Assembly: GCF_045278715.1 (NCBI RefSeq)
Contig: NZ_CP136420.1
Location: 2,418,001 to 2,482,000, forward strand
DNA: 64,000 nucleotides
Direction: 5' to 3'
DNA from: Neomoorella carbonis
GTDB taxonomy: Bacteria > Bacillota > DSM-521 > Neomoorellales > Neomoorellaceae
The position numbers and the translations under genes were made by a program. The notes under the pieces were generated by a model, which saw only the letters and a program-made list of their open reading frames with translations, searched no databases and was not told the DNA's origin. Positions 42,756 through 51,984 of this stretch are shown one piece after another (the first letter of the stretch is position 1; each line of letters starts with the position of its first letter).

Positions 42756-43257
42756 TACCGCTGGCCTCCATTCCTTTAGTTTTCGCCCCCCGCAGCATGG
42801 CGATTTTACCCGTGCGTACCACTTCCCGGATACCAAAGGGGCGCAGGGAGTTTTCCAGGGCATCAATTTTATCGGCATCGCCGGTGGCTTCGATAATCAG
42901 GCTGTTGCGGGCAATATCGACGATCCGCGCCCGGAAAATGTCAACTATCTGCATAATCTCGCCCCGGACTGCCGGCTCGGCATTGACCTTAATGAGCATC
43001 AATTCCCGTCCCACATGGGGATCGTCGGTGATATCACTGAGCTTGATGACATCAATGAGCTTGTTGAGCTGTTTGCATACCTGCTCGATAATATGTTCAT
43101 CGCCGTCCACCACGATGGTCATGCGGGAAATGGTTGGATTCTCCGTACGGCCTACAGCCAGGCTGTCGATATTATAACCCCGGCGGCTGAAGAGGCCGGC
43201 CACACGGGTTAAAACCCCGGGGCGATTTTCTACCAGAACCGAAAGGGTACGTTTCAC
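42739..43257 (-). CDS. ilvN: Acetolactate synthase small regulatory subunit (172 aa)
   Basis: ACT domain at the N-terminus (RTLSVLVENRPGVLTRVAGLFSRRGYNIDSLAVG split here over two motifs: VENRPGVLTRVAGLF and GYNIDSLAVG) and the AHAS C-terminal domain (about 80-160). It confers valine feedback and activates the large subunit. It lies between two large-subunit genes, overlapping ilvB2 by 4 bases and ilvB1 by 17, so it may serve either. Confidence 0.95.
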   Translation of the reverse strand: MKRTLSVLVENRPGVLTRVAGLFSRRGYNIDSLAVGRTENPTISRMTIVVDGDEHIIEQVCKQLNKLIDVIKLSDITDDPHVGRELMLIKVNAEPAVRGEIMQIVDIFRARIVDIARNSLIIEATGDADKIDALENSLRPFGIREVVRTGKIAMLRGAKTKGMEASGNGTGD

Positions 43258-44993
43258 TCCTGCCTACCTCCCGTCACCATTTTGTTCAGGGTACCGCCCG
43301 GGGGCACCATGGGAAAGACGTTTTCTTCCCGGTCGATTAAAACTTCCACCAGGAAGGGACCATCGGTTTCCAGGGCTTCCTGCAGGGCCGGGATTACCTC
43401 CTCCCGGGCAGCTACCCGGCGGGCCGGCAGCCGGTAAGCTTCAGCTATCTTGACAAAATCCGGGTTGCCGCCCAGTTCGGAATAAGCGTAGCGCCGGTCA
43501 AAGAAGAACTCCTGCCACTGGCGCACCATACCCAGGTATCCGTTGTTGAGGAGGATAATTTTCACCGGGATGCGGTAATGGCTTAAGGTGGCCAGTTCCT
43601 GGATATTCATCTGGAAGCTGCCGTCCCCCGTAATGGCCACGACGGTTTCACCAGGCCTGGCTACAGCCGCCCCCATGGCTGCCGGGACGCCAAAGCCCAT
43701 GGTCCCCAGGCCGCAGGAGGAGAGGAAGGCTCGCGGCCGGTCCACGGGATAATACTGCACCGCCCACATCTGATGCTGGCCTACATCGGTGCTGATAATG
43801 GCCCGGCCCCGGGTTAGGCGGTATAATTCCTCAATTACATACTGGGGTTTCAGGCCGCACTTATCATAGCGTAAGGGATGCTCTTCCTGCCAGCGCCGTA
43901 TTCTTTGGCGCCATGCCGGGTGCTCCCTTTTCTCAGTGAGCCTTCCCAGTATGGCCTGGAGGGCCTGGCGGGCATCGGCGACAATGGGGATATGGGCCGA
44001 AATAACTTTGCCGATCTCAGCGGCATCAATATCGATGTGAATAATTTTCGCTCGCGGGGCAAAGGCCTCAATTTTTCCCGTGACTCTATCATCAAAACGG
44101 ACACCGATACCGATAATCAGGTCCGTCTCGCAGACGGCGTAGTTGGCGGCGACAGTACCATGCATCCCCACCATGCCAACAAAGAGGGGATGGTTTTCCG
44201 GGAAGGCCCCCTTGCCCATCATGCTCATGATTACGGGAATATCCTGTTCTTCAGCGAGCCGCCGTACTTCTTCATGGGCCCCGGAGGTAATCACCCCGCC
44301 CCCGATAAAGAGCAGGGGTTTTTCGGCAGCCAGAATGGCAGCAGCGGCCTGGGCCACCTGCAGGGCATGGGGTTCCACCCGGCTGCGGTAACCGGGCAGG
44401 CGTAATTTGGGCGGGTAGTGAAAGGCCGCCCTCTGAGTAGTGACATCTTTGGGAATATCGATGAGGACCGGCCCGGGCCGGCCGGTAGTCGCCACATAGA
44501 AGGCTTCATGGATGGTTGCCGCCAGATCCCTGATGTTTTTCACCAGGTAGTTGGCTTTGGTAATAGGCAGGGTAATACCGGTAATATCGGCTTCCTGGAA
44601 GGAATCCCGGCCAATCATATCTACACCGACTTGGCCGGTAATGGCAATAATGGGAATAGAATCCATATAAGCGTTGGCTATACCTGTTACCAGGTTAGTA
44701 GCCCCGGGTCCGGAAGTAGCTATACAGACACCAGGTTTGCCGGTGGCGCGGGCATAGCCTTCGGCAGCATGGGCGGCTGCCTGCTCATGGCGGGTCAAAA
44801 TATGGCGGATGCTGGATACTGCCAGTTCATGATATAGGGGCAAAACCGCCCCTCCCGGAATACCAAATACAGTATCCACACCTTCTGCCTGCAGGGCTCT
44901 AATGATGATTTCGGAACCGGTTAATTTTTTCGTTTCCGCGCGATCCCCAATGGTCGAAGCACTCCTTTGCGCATGAGATAGGTTTTGTATCAA
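43254..44993 (-). CDS. ilvB: Acetolactate synthase large subunit, canonical copy (579 aa)
   Basis: Full AHAS catalytic subunit with catalytic Glu in LTRHEQAAAHAAEGYAR, ThDP motif ITGDGSFQMNIQEL and LLNNGYLGMVRQWQEFF, including the Trp linked to 2-ketobutyrate preference. The frame opens at a TTG (44993), but AAAGGAG lies further in (near 44960), about ten bases before an ATT codon at 44951, so the real start may be later than given. It follows ilvD by 3 bases. Confidence 0.93.
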   Translation of the reverse strand: MIQNLSHAQRSASTIGDRAETKKLTGSEIIIRALQAEGVDTVFGIPGGAVLPLYHELAVSSIRHILTRHEQAAAHAAEGYARATGKPGVCIATSGPGATNLVTGIANAYMDSIPIIAITGQVGVDMIGRDSFQEADITGITLPITKANYLVKNIRDLAATIHEAFYVATTGRPGPVLIDIPKDVTTQRAAFHYPPKLRLPGYRSRVEPHALQVAQAAAAILAAEKPLLFIGGGVITSGAHEEVRRLAEEQDIPVIMSMMGKGAFPENHPLFVGMVGMHGTVAANYAVCETDLIIGIGVRFDDRVTGKIEAFAPRAKIIHIDIDAAEIGKVISAHIPIVADARQALQAILGRLTEKREHPAWRQRIRRWQEEHPLRYDKCGLKPQYVIEELYRLTRGRAIISTDVGQHQMWAVQYYPVDRPRAFLSSCGLGTMGFGVPAAMGAAVARPGETVVAITGDGSFQMNIQELATLSHYRIPVKIILLNNGYLGMVRQWQEFFFDRRYAYSELGGNPDFVKIAEAYRLPARRVAAREEVIPALQEALETDGPFLVEVLIDREENVFPMVPPGGTLNKMVTGGRQE

Positions 44994-44996
44994 CCT

Positions 44997-46655
44997 TTAC
45001 TCGAGTACCGCACCCTTAGCCCCGGAGCCCACCATCCGGGCATAACGGGCCAGGTAGCCGCTGGTGATCTTCGGCGGCGGCGGCTGCCACCTGGCCCGGC
45101 GGCGGGCAATTTCTTCTTCCGGCACTTTCAATTCCAACTTGCCGGCCTCGATATCAATGGCAATGATATCGCCTTCTTCCACCAGGGCAATGAGCCCCCC
45201 TGCCGCCGCCTCGGGCGAGACGTGGCCGATGGAGGCGCCGCGGCTGGCGCCGGAAAAGCGGCCGTCGGTAATCAGGGCCACGGAACTGTCCAGGCCCATC
45301 CCGGCCAGGGCGGCTGTAGGGCTGAGCATTTCCTGCATGCCCGGGCCACCCCTGGGGCCTTCATAACGGATAACGACGACATCACCGGGCTTAATCTTTT
45401 GCCCCATAATGGCCGCAAAAGCCTCTTCCTCGCTGTTAAAGACGCGGGCCGGTCCTTCATGCTGCATCATTTCCGGCAGGACAGCGCCTTTTTTTACCAC
45501 CGCTCCTTCCGGAGCGAGATTCCCGTACAGGATAGCCAGGCCACCTTCAGGGCTGTAGGGGTCCTCGAGGGGCCGGATGACATCCCGCCGCCTTACCTCC
45601 CGGCCGCTAACGTTTTCCGCTACCGTTTTAGTCGTTACCGTCAGGGCGCTGCCATCAATCAGGCCACGGCGGTAAAGCTCGTGCATTACCGCCGGGATGC
45701 CGCCGGCTTCATCCAGGTCCTGGATATGCTGGCTGCCAGCCGGGCTCAGCTTAACGATCTGGGGCGTCCGCCTGCTAATGGCGGCGAAGGTGCTCAAATC
45801 CAGCTCCAAGCCCGCTTCCCTGGCAATGGCCGGCAGGTGGAGACAGGTATTGGTGGAACCACCCAGGGCCATATCTACAGCCACGGCATTGTGAAAAGCA
45901 GCTGTTGTCATGATATCCCTGGGTCGAATATTTTCCTTCAGCAATTCCATAATGCGCATCCCGGCCTGCTTCGCCAGGCGTACGCGGGCCGCACTGACGG
46001 CCGGGATGGTACCGTTGCCCGGCAGGGCCATCCCTAAGGCTTCCGTCATGCAGTTCATGGTATTGGCTGTAAACATCCCCGCACACGAACCGCAGCCCGG
46101 ACAGGCGCAGTCCTCCAGCTCGGCCAGTTCGGTTTCCGTCATTCTACCGGCCCGGGTGGCGCCTACGGCCTCAAACATGGTGCTTAAGGAGACGTCCCTG
46201 CCCCGGTAGCGGCCGGCCAGCATCGGGCCACCGCTGACGAAAATAGATGGGATATTTAAACGGGCCGCGGCCATGAGCATGCCCGGGACGATTTTATCGC
46301 AGTTGGGGATAAATACCAGGGCATCAAAGGGGTGAGCAGTGGCCATTACTTCAATCATGTCGGCAATGAGTTCCCGGCTGGCCAGGGAATACTTCATGCC
46401 CACATGGTTCATGGCCAGGCCGTCGCAGACACCAATGGTGGGAAACTCCAGGGGCGTGCCGCCGGCCAGGCGGACCCCGGCTTTAACTGCTTCGGCCAGG
46501 GTATTTAAATGGATATGACCGGGAATAAGTTCGTTATGAGCGTTGACAATACCTATAAGCGGGCGTTCTATTTCGGCGTCGGTCAGGCCCATGGCCTTTA
46601 AGAGCGACCGGTGGGGGGCCCTGGCCAGACCCGTTTTCATAGCATCACTGCGCAT
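44997..46655 (-). CDS. ilvD: Dihydroxy-acid dehydratase (552 aa)
   Basis: Third step of valine and isoleucine synthesis. Iron-sulfur cysteines in FIPNCDKIVPGML, ACPGCGSCAGMFTANTMNC, then GGSTNTCLHLPAIA and GRFSGASRGASIGHVSPEAA. Start ATG 46655 has GGGGAG 5 bases before. Standard length and standard operon position behind ilvE. Confidence 0.96.
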   Translation of the reverse strand: MRSDAMKTGLARAPHRSLLKAMGLTDAEIERPLIGIVNAHNELIPGHIHLNTLAEAVKAGVRLAGGTPLEFPTIGVCDGLAMNHVGMKYSLASRELIADMIEVMATAHPFDALVFIPNCDKIVPGMLMAAARLNIPSIFVSGGPMLAGRYRGRDVSLSTMFEAVGATRAGRMTETELAELEDCACPGCGSCAGMFTANTMNCMTEALGMALPGNGTIPAVSAARVRLAKQAGMRIMELLKENIRPRDIMTTAAFHNAVAVDMALGGSTNTCLHLPAIAREAGLELDLSTFAAISRRTPQIVKLSPAGSQHIQDLDEAGGIPAVMHELYRRGLIDGSALTVTTKTVAENVSGREVRRRDVIRPLEDPYSPEGGLAILYGNLAPEGAVVKKGAVLPEMMQHEGPARVFNSEEEAFAAIMGQKIKPGDVVVIRYEGPRGGPGMQEMLSPTAALAGMGLDSSVALITDGRFSGASRGASIGHVSPEAAAGGLIALVEEGDIIAIDIEAGKLELKVPEEEIARRRARWQPPPPKITSGYLARYARMVGSGAKGAVLE

Positions 46656-46676
46656 GGTTTCTCCCCTAACTTTTAA

Positions 46677-47555
46677 CTAAACAAAGATTTCCGGGCCATC
46701 TGTTTTTGTCAGTTCCCTGAACCTGGCGATGAGATCCCTGGTAATGGGTCCCGGCTGGCCATCCCCTATGGCGCGACCGTCCACCTTGACAACAGGGATG
46801 ACCTCTGCCGCCGTGCCTGTGAGGAAGCATTCGTCGGCCGTATAAACGTCATGACGGGTAAAGACCTTTTCATAAACAGGTATCCCGGCCCCGGCGGCCA
46901 GCTCCATAACTGCATTACGGGTAATGCCTTCCAGCAGGCCCACGTAAGGCGGCGGAGTAATCAGCTGGCCGTTTTTGACGATAAAAATATTATCGCCTGT
47001 AGCTTCGGCTACATAGCCCTCTTTATTTAGAAACAGTCCTTCCGGAGCTCCCGCCCGGGTGGCTTCCATTTTGGCGATAATGTTGTTCAGGTAGTTCAGG
47101 GATTTAATCCGCGGGTCCAGGGCGTCGGGAGCATTGCGGCGGGTACCCAGGGTAACGAGCTCCAGGCCTTTTTCATATAGTTCTAGTGGGTAAAGTTCAA
47201 TGGCCGCAGCGATACAAAATACTGAGGGCCGGGGACACTTGCGGGGATCCAGTCCCAGGTCTCCTTTGCCCCGGGTAACCACCAGGCGGATATAGGCATC
47301 CCGCAAATTATTGCGCCGGCAGGTTTCCAGGACTATCTGCGTCATCTCTTCCTTCGTCAGGCCCGGGTCGAGGTTGATATGCCGGGCGGACTCATAAAGG
47401 CGGTCGATGTGCGCCTTCAGGCGGAAGACCCGCCCGTGATAGGCGCGTATCCCTTCAAAGACACCATCGCCGTAGAGTAAACCATGATCGAAAACAGACA
47501 ACTTTGCCTCTTCTTCGTCAACATACTGGCCGTCAAGATAGATAATGAGCCCCAC
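46677..47555 (-). CDS. ilvE: Branched-chain amino acid aminotransferase (292 aa)
   Basis: Fold-type IV PLP enzyme. IIYLDGQYVDEEEAKLSVFD, HGLLYGDGVFEGIRAYHGRV, the PLP lysine in PRIKSLNYLNNI, and EATGDNIFIVKNG. Final transamination for Ile, Leu and Val. GTG start at 47555 with GAGGGGG 7 bases upstream. First gene of the operon, directly behind the promoter at 47636-47664. D-amino acid transaminases share the fold, but the motifs and context support IlvE. Confidence 0.93.
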   Translation of the reverse strand: MGLIIYLDGQYVDEEEAKLSVFDHGLLYGDGVFEGIRAYHGRVFRLKAHIDRLYESARHINLDPGLTKEEMTQIVLETCRRNNLRDAYIRLVVTRGKGDLGLDPRKCPRPSVFCIAAAIELYPLELYEKGLELVTLGTRRNAPDALDPRIKSLNYLNNIIAKMEATRAGAPEGLFLNKEGYVAEATGDNIFIVKNGQLITPPPYVGLLEGITRNAVMELAAGAGIPVYEKVFTRHDVYTADECFLTGTAAEVIPVVKVDGRAIGDGQPGPITRDLIARFRELTKTDGPEIFV

Positions 47556-47635
47556 GCTTCTTCCCCCTCATTTTTTCCGGTCAGTGGCAGTTTTTTTAGC
47601 CGGCGCGACAAAAGCCGTAATTATGTTTATGTTTC

Positions 47636-47664
47636 AGTATAAATAACCGTAAATTAAGTGTCAA
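47636..47664 (-). promoter_or_regulatory. Promoter of the ilv-leu-cimA operon
   Basis: Minus-strand TTGACA (47659-47664), 17-base spacer, TATACT (47636-47641), about 80 bases before ilvE. No T-box or leader peptide was found between it and ilvE. TTACGG occurs twice around it and could be a regulator site. Confidence 0.85.
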
Positions 47665-47712
47665 GGATTTTTCAAAAATAACCTGTACCGCTTCCACCAG
47701 CGGTCCGAACAC

Positions 47713-47744
47713 AAAAAAGGCTACCCCGTTTAAGGAGTAGCCCG
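47713..47744 (-). terminator. Terminator after the lactate permease gene
   Basis: Minus-strand GGGCTACTCC / GGGGTAGCC hairpin with a TTTTTT tail, 22 bases after the permease stop. Confidence 0.88.
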
Positions 47745-47765
47745 GCATTATAACCTGCAAGGGTA

Positions 47766-49511
47766 TTATGGTGTAAAGGGCACCTGCATGCCAGTGAAGA
47801 CGTAAGCCTGCAGCCAGATCAGGCCGCTCAAAAGGATGGCCAGGGCCAAGCTGTGCCAGACCACGTTGCGGAAGATGGGTCCCACTGCCGCCATGCCTTC
47901 TTCATGGTCTTCATAACAGGCTACCGTGGAAACCACGATGCTCTGGGCGTCAATCATTTTACCCATAACGCCACCGGTACTGTTGGCCGTTACTATGAGG
48001 ACCGGGTTCAAGCCCAACTGCTCGGCCGTGATGCGCTGCAGGCTGCCGAACATGGCGTTGGACGAGGTATCGCTCCCTGTCAGGAAGACCCCCAGCCAGC
48101 CGAGCATGGAGGCAAAGAAGGGGTAGGCCGCTCCCGTCCTGGTAAAGGCCAGGCCCAGGATGGCGTCGGTACCGGCATAACGGGTGGTATAACCCAGACC
48201 CACGACGGTCGCGATAACGGTAATGGGCACCTTCATGCGGACTACTGTGCGCCGGAGGGTTTCCGACCACTGGGCCGGCGTCAGCCGCAGCACGAAAAAT
48301 CCGGAAATCAACGCCGCCACCATTATGCCTGTACCGGCGGCCGAAAGCCAGTTAAAAACATAGACTGCCGCCTCTAATTCCGGCTTGTTGCCGTGGGCTA
48401 CAGGCGGCGTACGGAAGACAAGGCCGTGGAGATAGGGCATATTGATCTTGGGAGCGGAAATTTTATTAAGAAATGCTTTCCAGTCGCCCATGCCCCACAG
48501 GAAAACCGCTGCCGCCAGCAGCACCCACGGCAGCCAGGCCTGGATTAGCTCGCCGGTTGTATACCGGGGTAACTGCTGCTTCTTTACGGCCACGGCGCTG
48601 GTCGCCGCTGTTTCACCGCCGGCAAGGGCATCTTCCGTAGCAATAATGTGCTTGGGCTGCCATACTTTAAGGAAGAGGGCTGTAACCACCATGCTGACAA
48701 TACCGCTGGCAATATCCACCAGCATGACGTTTCCGGCCTGGGACATGGCATACTGGGTCAAAGCAAAGGAACCGCCGCAGACCAGAGTGGCCGGCCAGAC
48801 CTCCCAGACGTCCTTCCACTTGCCTTTATCCATAAAAACCAGCGTGGCTACCAGCCAGAAGGGGACGATGATCGAGAAAAAGGGTAACTGGCGCCCAGCC
48901 ATCTTGGTAATCAACTCGGCAGGGATACCGCTGACATTGCTCAGGGTAAGAATAGGGGTGCCGATGGCTCCCCACGCCACCGGCGCCGTGTTGGCAATCA
49001 GGCAAATCACGGCCGCGGTCAGGGGACGGAAGCCCAGGCCCACCATCAAGGCGCCGGCCACAGCCACCGGGGTGCCGAAGCCAGCCGCACCTTCCATGAA
49101 GGCGCCGAAACTAAAAGCAACCAGCAATGCCTGCAGGCGCCGGTCGGGAGAAATACTGGCCACGCTGTTCTTAACTATTTCAAATTTTCCTGTTACTAAG
49201 GTCATTGTATAAAGGAAAATTGCCGAAAAAACAATCCAGCCAATGGGCAGTAAGCCATACATAGCACCCATGACAAAAGCACTAAGGGCTGTCGGCACTG
49301 GCATTTTCATGACCAGTACTGCCACCAGGATACCGACAATAGCCGCGCTGATAGCTGCATAAGGTGCAAAAATACCCCGCTCGATCCGTCCATATTTATT
49401 CTTATGGGGATGAATGGCCAGCAAGTACAGCAGGACGATAATGGGCAGGGCGGCTACAACCGTAGATAAAAAGACGTTGTTCAGAGGATTATAATTCTGG
49501 AAGTACTGCAA
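47766..49511 (-). CDS. lctP: L-lactate permease (581 aa)
   Basis: LctP-family proton-coupled lactate/glycolate importer with about 13-14 membrane helices. Family stretches: FMEGAAGFGTPVAVAGALM, WGAIGTPILTLSNVSGIP and FLTGSDTSSNAMFGSLQ, ending with GVMGKMIDAQSIVVSTVAC. TTG start at 49511 with GGAGG upstream. Single-gene unit; a palindrome of the FadR/LldR kind lies 140 bases upstream at 49651-49661, suggesting lactate-responsive control. Confidence 0.94.
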   Translation of the reverse strand: MQYFQNYNPLNNVFLSTVVAALPIIVLLYLLAIHPHKNKYGRIERGIFAPYAAISAAIVGILVAVLVMKMPVPTALSAFVMGAMYGLLPIGWIVFSAIFLYTMTLVTGKFEIVKNSVASISPDRRLQALLVAFSFGAFMEGAAGFGTPVAVAGALMVGLGFRPLTAAVICLIANTAPVAWGAIGTPILTLSNVSGIPAELITKMAGRQLPFFSIIVPFWLVATLVFMDKGKWKDVWEVWPATLVCGGSFALTQYAMSQAGNVMLVDIASGIVSMVVTALFLKVWQPKHIIATEDALAGGETAATSAVAVKKQQLPRYTTGELIQAWLPWVLLAAAVFLWGMGDWKAFLNKISAPKINMPYLHGLVFRTPPVAHGNKPELEAAVYVFNWLSAAGTGIMVAALISGFFVLRLTPAQWSETLRRTVVRMKVPITVIATVVGLGYTTRYAGTDAILGLAFTRTGAAYPFFASMLGWLGVFLTGSDTSSNAMFGSLQRITAEQLGLNPVLIVTANSTGGVMGKMIDAQSIVVSTVACYEDHEEGMAAVGPIFRNVVWHSLALAILLSGLIWLQAYVFTGMQVPFTP

Positions 49512-49650
49512 ACAGTAGCCCTCCTTTCAATTTTCCTCATAACTATTTGCGATGAAAAAATAAATCACTTTTGTAAATGATTAATATTACGCCATTCTCA
49601 CCCCCTAATTAATTTTATGCCACCATATCCTCCTGGCGTCACTGTTCTGC

Positions 49651-49661
49651 TGGTTAGACCA
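49651..49661. promoter_or_regulatory. Candidate FadR/LldR-type operator
   Basis: TGGTTAGACCA is a perfect match to the TGGTnnnACCA palindrome bound by FadR-subfamily GntR regulators such as LldR and PdhR. It is upstream of the lactate permease. The rest of 49512-49846 is AT-rich, with no gene seen. Confidence 0.5.
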
Positions 49662-49846
49662 CGAGATGATGATATTTTATATATTCAACGAGAGGCCGGA
49701 TTCTCCTGCTGAATGATGAAAAAATTATTATTTCACTTTAAACTTGTGATTACTTTAACTATTTTTTGCGGTATAAATGAATCTCCCGGATGCATGCTAA
49801 AAAATAAAAGCAGAGTAATTAACAAATGCGAAAGGAGCTTGACGTT

Positions 49847-49993
49847 ATGGCCAGGTTGAACGAACTGGAGGTCGCCCGGTTAAGCGAGGAACAAATCAAA
49901 CGCCTGCAGGAAACCGAAAAGCTGATTAATGCCGCCGGCAACCAGGATATCTACCTCCTAGCCTTAAAGAAAAACAGCCCGGCTAAAGGTTGA
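49847..49993 (+). CDS. Small hypothetical protein (48 aa)
   Basis: ATG at 49847 with AAAGGAG 10 bases upstream encodes a charged, helical peptide beginning ARLNELEVARLSEEQIKRLQ and ending KKNSPAKG. A terminator follows within 70 bases, giving a complete transcription unit. Not recognised; coding is supported by the ribosome site, clear helix pattern and terminator. Confidence 0.6.
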   Translation: MARLNELEVARLSEEQIKRLQETEKLINAAGNQDIYLLALKKNSPAKG

Positions 49994-50040
49994 CCTTAAA
50001 ACCGGGCCCTAAACCCGGGACAAACCCGGGCGTGATGGTC

Positions 50041-50060
50041 GCCCCTGACCGGGGCTTTTT
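50041..50060 (+). terminator. Terminator of the 48-residue protein gene
   Basis: GCCCC-TGACC-GGGGC followed by TTTTTT. A second GC-rich repeat (CCGGGCCC / CCCGGG) lies just before it. Confidence 0.75.
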
Positions 50061-50278
50061 TAATGACAACCGCTGCAGCTGCTGCAACTGCCGCCGCTGC
50101 AGCTGCTGCTGGAAGTAGTCGCGCCAGGCTCACCTTTGCGGATATATAAAAAACCGGTAAACCGCTGGCTTACCTGGCCACCGCACTCCGGGCAGCGGAC
50201 TTTATCTTTATCCTTAATGGCTACAAATTGACTGAACAGGTGCCCGCATCCTTCACATTTAAAATCATAGGTCGGCAT
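50060..50278 (-). CDS. FmdB-type zinc ribbon protein (72 aa)
   Basis: Starts MPTYDFKCEGCGHLFSQF with one CxxC knuckle, a second CPECGG near residue 30, and a Ser/Cys-rich tail (SSSSCSGGSCSSCSGCH). The FmdB family has unknown or regulatory roles. It follows the HD-GYP gene by 24 bases in the same direction and is probably cotranscribed. Confidence 0.88.
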   Translation of the reverse strand: MPTYDFKCEGCGHLFSQFVAIKDKDKVRCPECGGQVSQRFTGFLYIRKGEPGATTSSSSCSGGSCSSCSGCH

Positions 50279-50302
50279 GGCTTCATCTCCTTCCTTTAAT
50301 GA

Positions 50303-51499
50303 TTATAACACCCGGTAACCCTTCTTGTCACCCTCAGCAACCTGAAGTTTACAGGTTAAGGATGGTAAATCTTCCGCCGGCAGGATATGGCTGATGTAAT
50401 AGTCCATTTCTACCGCCAGGTCAAGGGTCAGCTGTTCGCCGTAAGGTTCTCCGGAGGGCCGGTAAAGAAGACGTACCCGGGGCCGGTGCGAATGTCCCCG
50501 GGCCGTGCCCGTAACTACCCCGACATCACCGCTGTTGAGTTGCACCACGGTGCCCACCGGGTAGGCAGCCACGTTGGTCAGAAAGGCTTTAACTATTTCG
50601 AAATCATGGGTAAAATTACCCGACCCGGCCAGCATTTCGTAGGCCTCATGAGGCGGATAGGCGCGGCGGTAGACCCTGTCGGCCGTCAGGGCATCATAAA
50701 CATCCACTACGCCGGTAATCCGGGCAAATTCATGGATTTCCTGCCCCTTTAACCCCTGGGGATAGCCGCTGCCGTTATAGCGCTCGTGGTGTTCCAGGGC
50801 TACCCGGGCCGAAACCAGGCTGACTTCCTTCTGCATCCGGAGAATGTCAAAACCGCACTGGGCATGGCGGCAGACAAGTTCATATTCCTCCATGGTCAGT
50901 TTTCCGGGTTTATTCAATATATGCAGGGGCACGCAGGTTTTACCGATATCATGGAGCAAGGCTCCTACGCCCAGGTGCAGCAGGGCCTCACGGCTGTAAC
51001 GCAGGGTCAAACCAGTAACCAGGGCTAAAATACAGACATTAACCGAATGGGCAAAGGTATAATCATCGAGGGTACGAATATCGGTAAGATTGACCATAAG
51101 CTCTTTGCGGTCTAAAAGGTCATCAAGCAAGCTGCTGACTATCCGCTGGATGCGGGCCGAATCTACCAGCAGGGGTACATGGCCCTTTCCCCGGCCCTGG
51201 TAATTGCCGAAGAGTTCCCTCACAGCCTTGACGGCTGCCAGGCGGGTCTGCTCGCTGACTATATCTTCTACTTCCAGGTCCCCAAGGAGTTCATCGCGAA
51301 TATATACCGCCGGCACGCCCAGCTCTTTTAAGCGTATTATGTAGCTGGGCTTCAGAACTACACCTTGATTGAGTAATACCTGCCCGTCGGCACTGTAAAT
51401 GGCCCGGGCAACCACCATCCCCGGTTTTAAACTAGCTACCGCGAGTTTACGCAAACCGGCACTCCCCTTTTCCCGCCGCCCCGCTTTTTCGCCACCCAA
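50303..51499 (-). CDS. HD-GYP domain protein, putative c-di-GMP phosphodiesterase (398 aa)
   Basis: An N-terminal region (residues 15-110) resembling the PilZ-like DUF3391-type leader precedes an HD-GYP domain: HSVNVCILAL, LLHDIGKTCVPLHILNKPG, HHERYNGSGYPQGLKG and DVYDALTADRVYR. The HDxGK and GYP motifs are intact, so c-di-GMP hydrolysis is likely. No receiver or membrane domain is present. TTG start at 51499. The signal sensed is unknown. Confidence 0.9.
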   Translation of the reverse strand: MGGEKAGRREKGSAGLRKLAVASLKPGMVVARAIYSADGQVLLNQGVVLKPSYIIRLKELGVPAVYIRDELLGDLEVEDIVSEQTRLAAVKAVRELFGNYQGRGKGHVPLLVDSARIQRIVSSLLDDLLDRKELMVNLTDIRTLDDYTFAHSVNVCILALVTGLTLRYSREALLHLGVGALLHDIGKTCVPLHILNKPGKLTMEEYELVCRHAQCGFDILRMQKEVSLVSARVALEHHERYNGSGYPQGLKGQEIHEFARITGVVDVYDALTADRVYRRAYPPHEAYEMLAGSGNFTHDFEIVKAFLTNVAAYPVGTVVQLNSGDVGVVTGTARGHSHRPRVRLLYRPSGEPYGEQLTLDLAVEMDYYISHILPAEDLPSLTCKLQVAEGDKKGYRVL

Positions 51500-51653
51500 T
51501 CAGGGTAAAATCCTTCCTGTCAGGGCCAGCTAGGCCTTGCCTGCTTAAAAACAGGTAGTATGTAATATCGACAGGAAGAGCCGTGGCTTAAGCAGGAAAA
51601 TAACACCTGCCAGCGAACATTTTAATAAAATTGCTTGCGGGAGATGATAGCTG

Positions 51654-51902
51654 ATGCCCCTGGCTACCATCCAGATCTGGGAAGGCCCCGACCGGCAAAG
51701 AAAGCAAAAACTCATTGAGGCTGTTCGCCAGGCCATGATTACCTACGGCGGCTTGAAACCAGAAGAAATTTATATCGTCGTCCAGGATTTAGCCAGGCAT
51801 AATTATACCATTAAAGAAGTCTACAGCTCTGAGGATGCCCTTACCTGTGCTACGGTTTGCGGCTGTACCTCTAGTGAGACTTCTCCCGCGCCGTCCAACT
51901 GA
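51654..51902 (+). CDS. 4-oxalocrotonate tautomerase family protein (82 aa)
   Basis: MPLATIQIWEGPDRQRKQKLI matches the tautomerase fold; Pro1, exposed after Met removal, is the catalytic base, and Lys/Arg near 10-15 are as in the family. After the ~62-residue core it has an extra tail with three close cysteines (LTCATVCGCTSS), unusual for this family. A bidirectional terminator follows at 51955-51984. Substrate unknown. Confidence 0.85.
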   Translation: MPLATIQIWEGPDRQRKQKLIEAVRQAMITYGGLKPEEIYIVVQDLARHNYTIKEVYSSEDALTCATVCGCTSSETSPAPSN

Positions 51903-51954
51903 TGCAGGTAATTTACGGCAGCACCGGCCGGCGGCTTACCCCCGGCAAAAATTA

Positions 51955-51984
51955 ACCACCCTTTACCAGGGTGGTTGTTTTTTA
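51955..51984. terminator. Bidirectional terminator
   Basis: AACCACCCT-TTACC-AGGGTGGTT with T-runs on both sides, between the tautomerase gene (plus) and the decarboxylase-side genes (minus). It overlaps the stop of the 38-residue frame. Confidence 0.85.

Noticed and set aside
47556..47635. Possible T-box or leader peptide before the ilv operon
   Set aside because: I saw no T-box signature, terminator/antiterminator pair or run of Ile/Leu/Val codons in the short leader.
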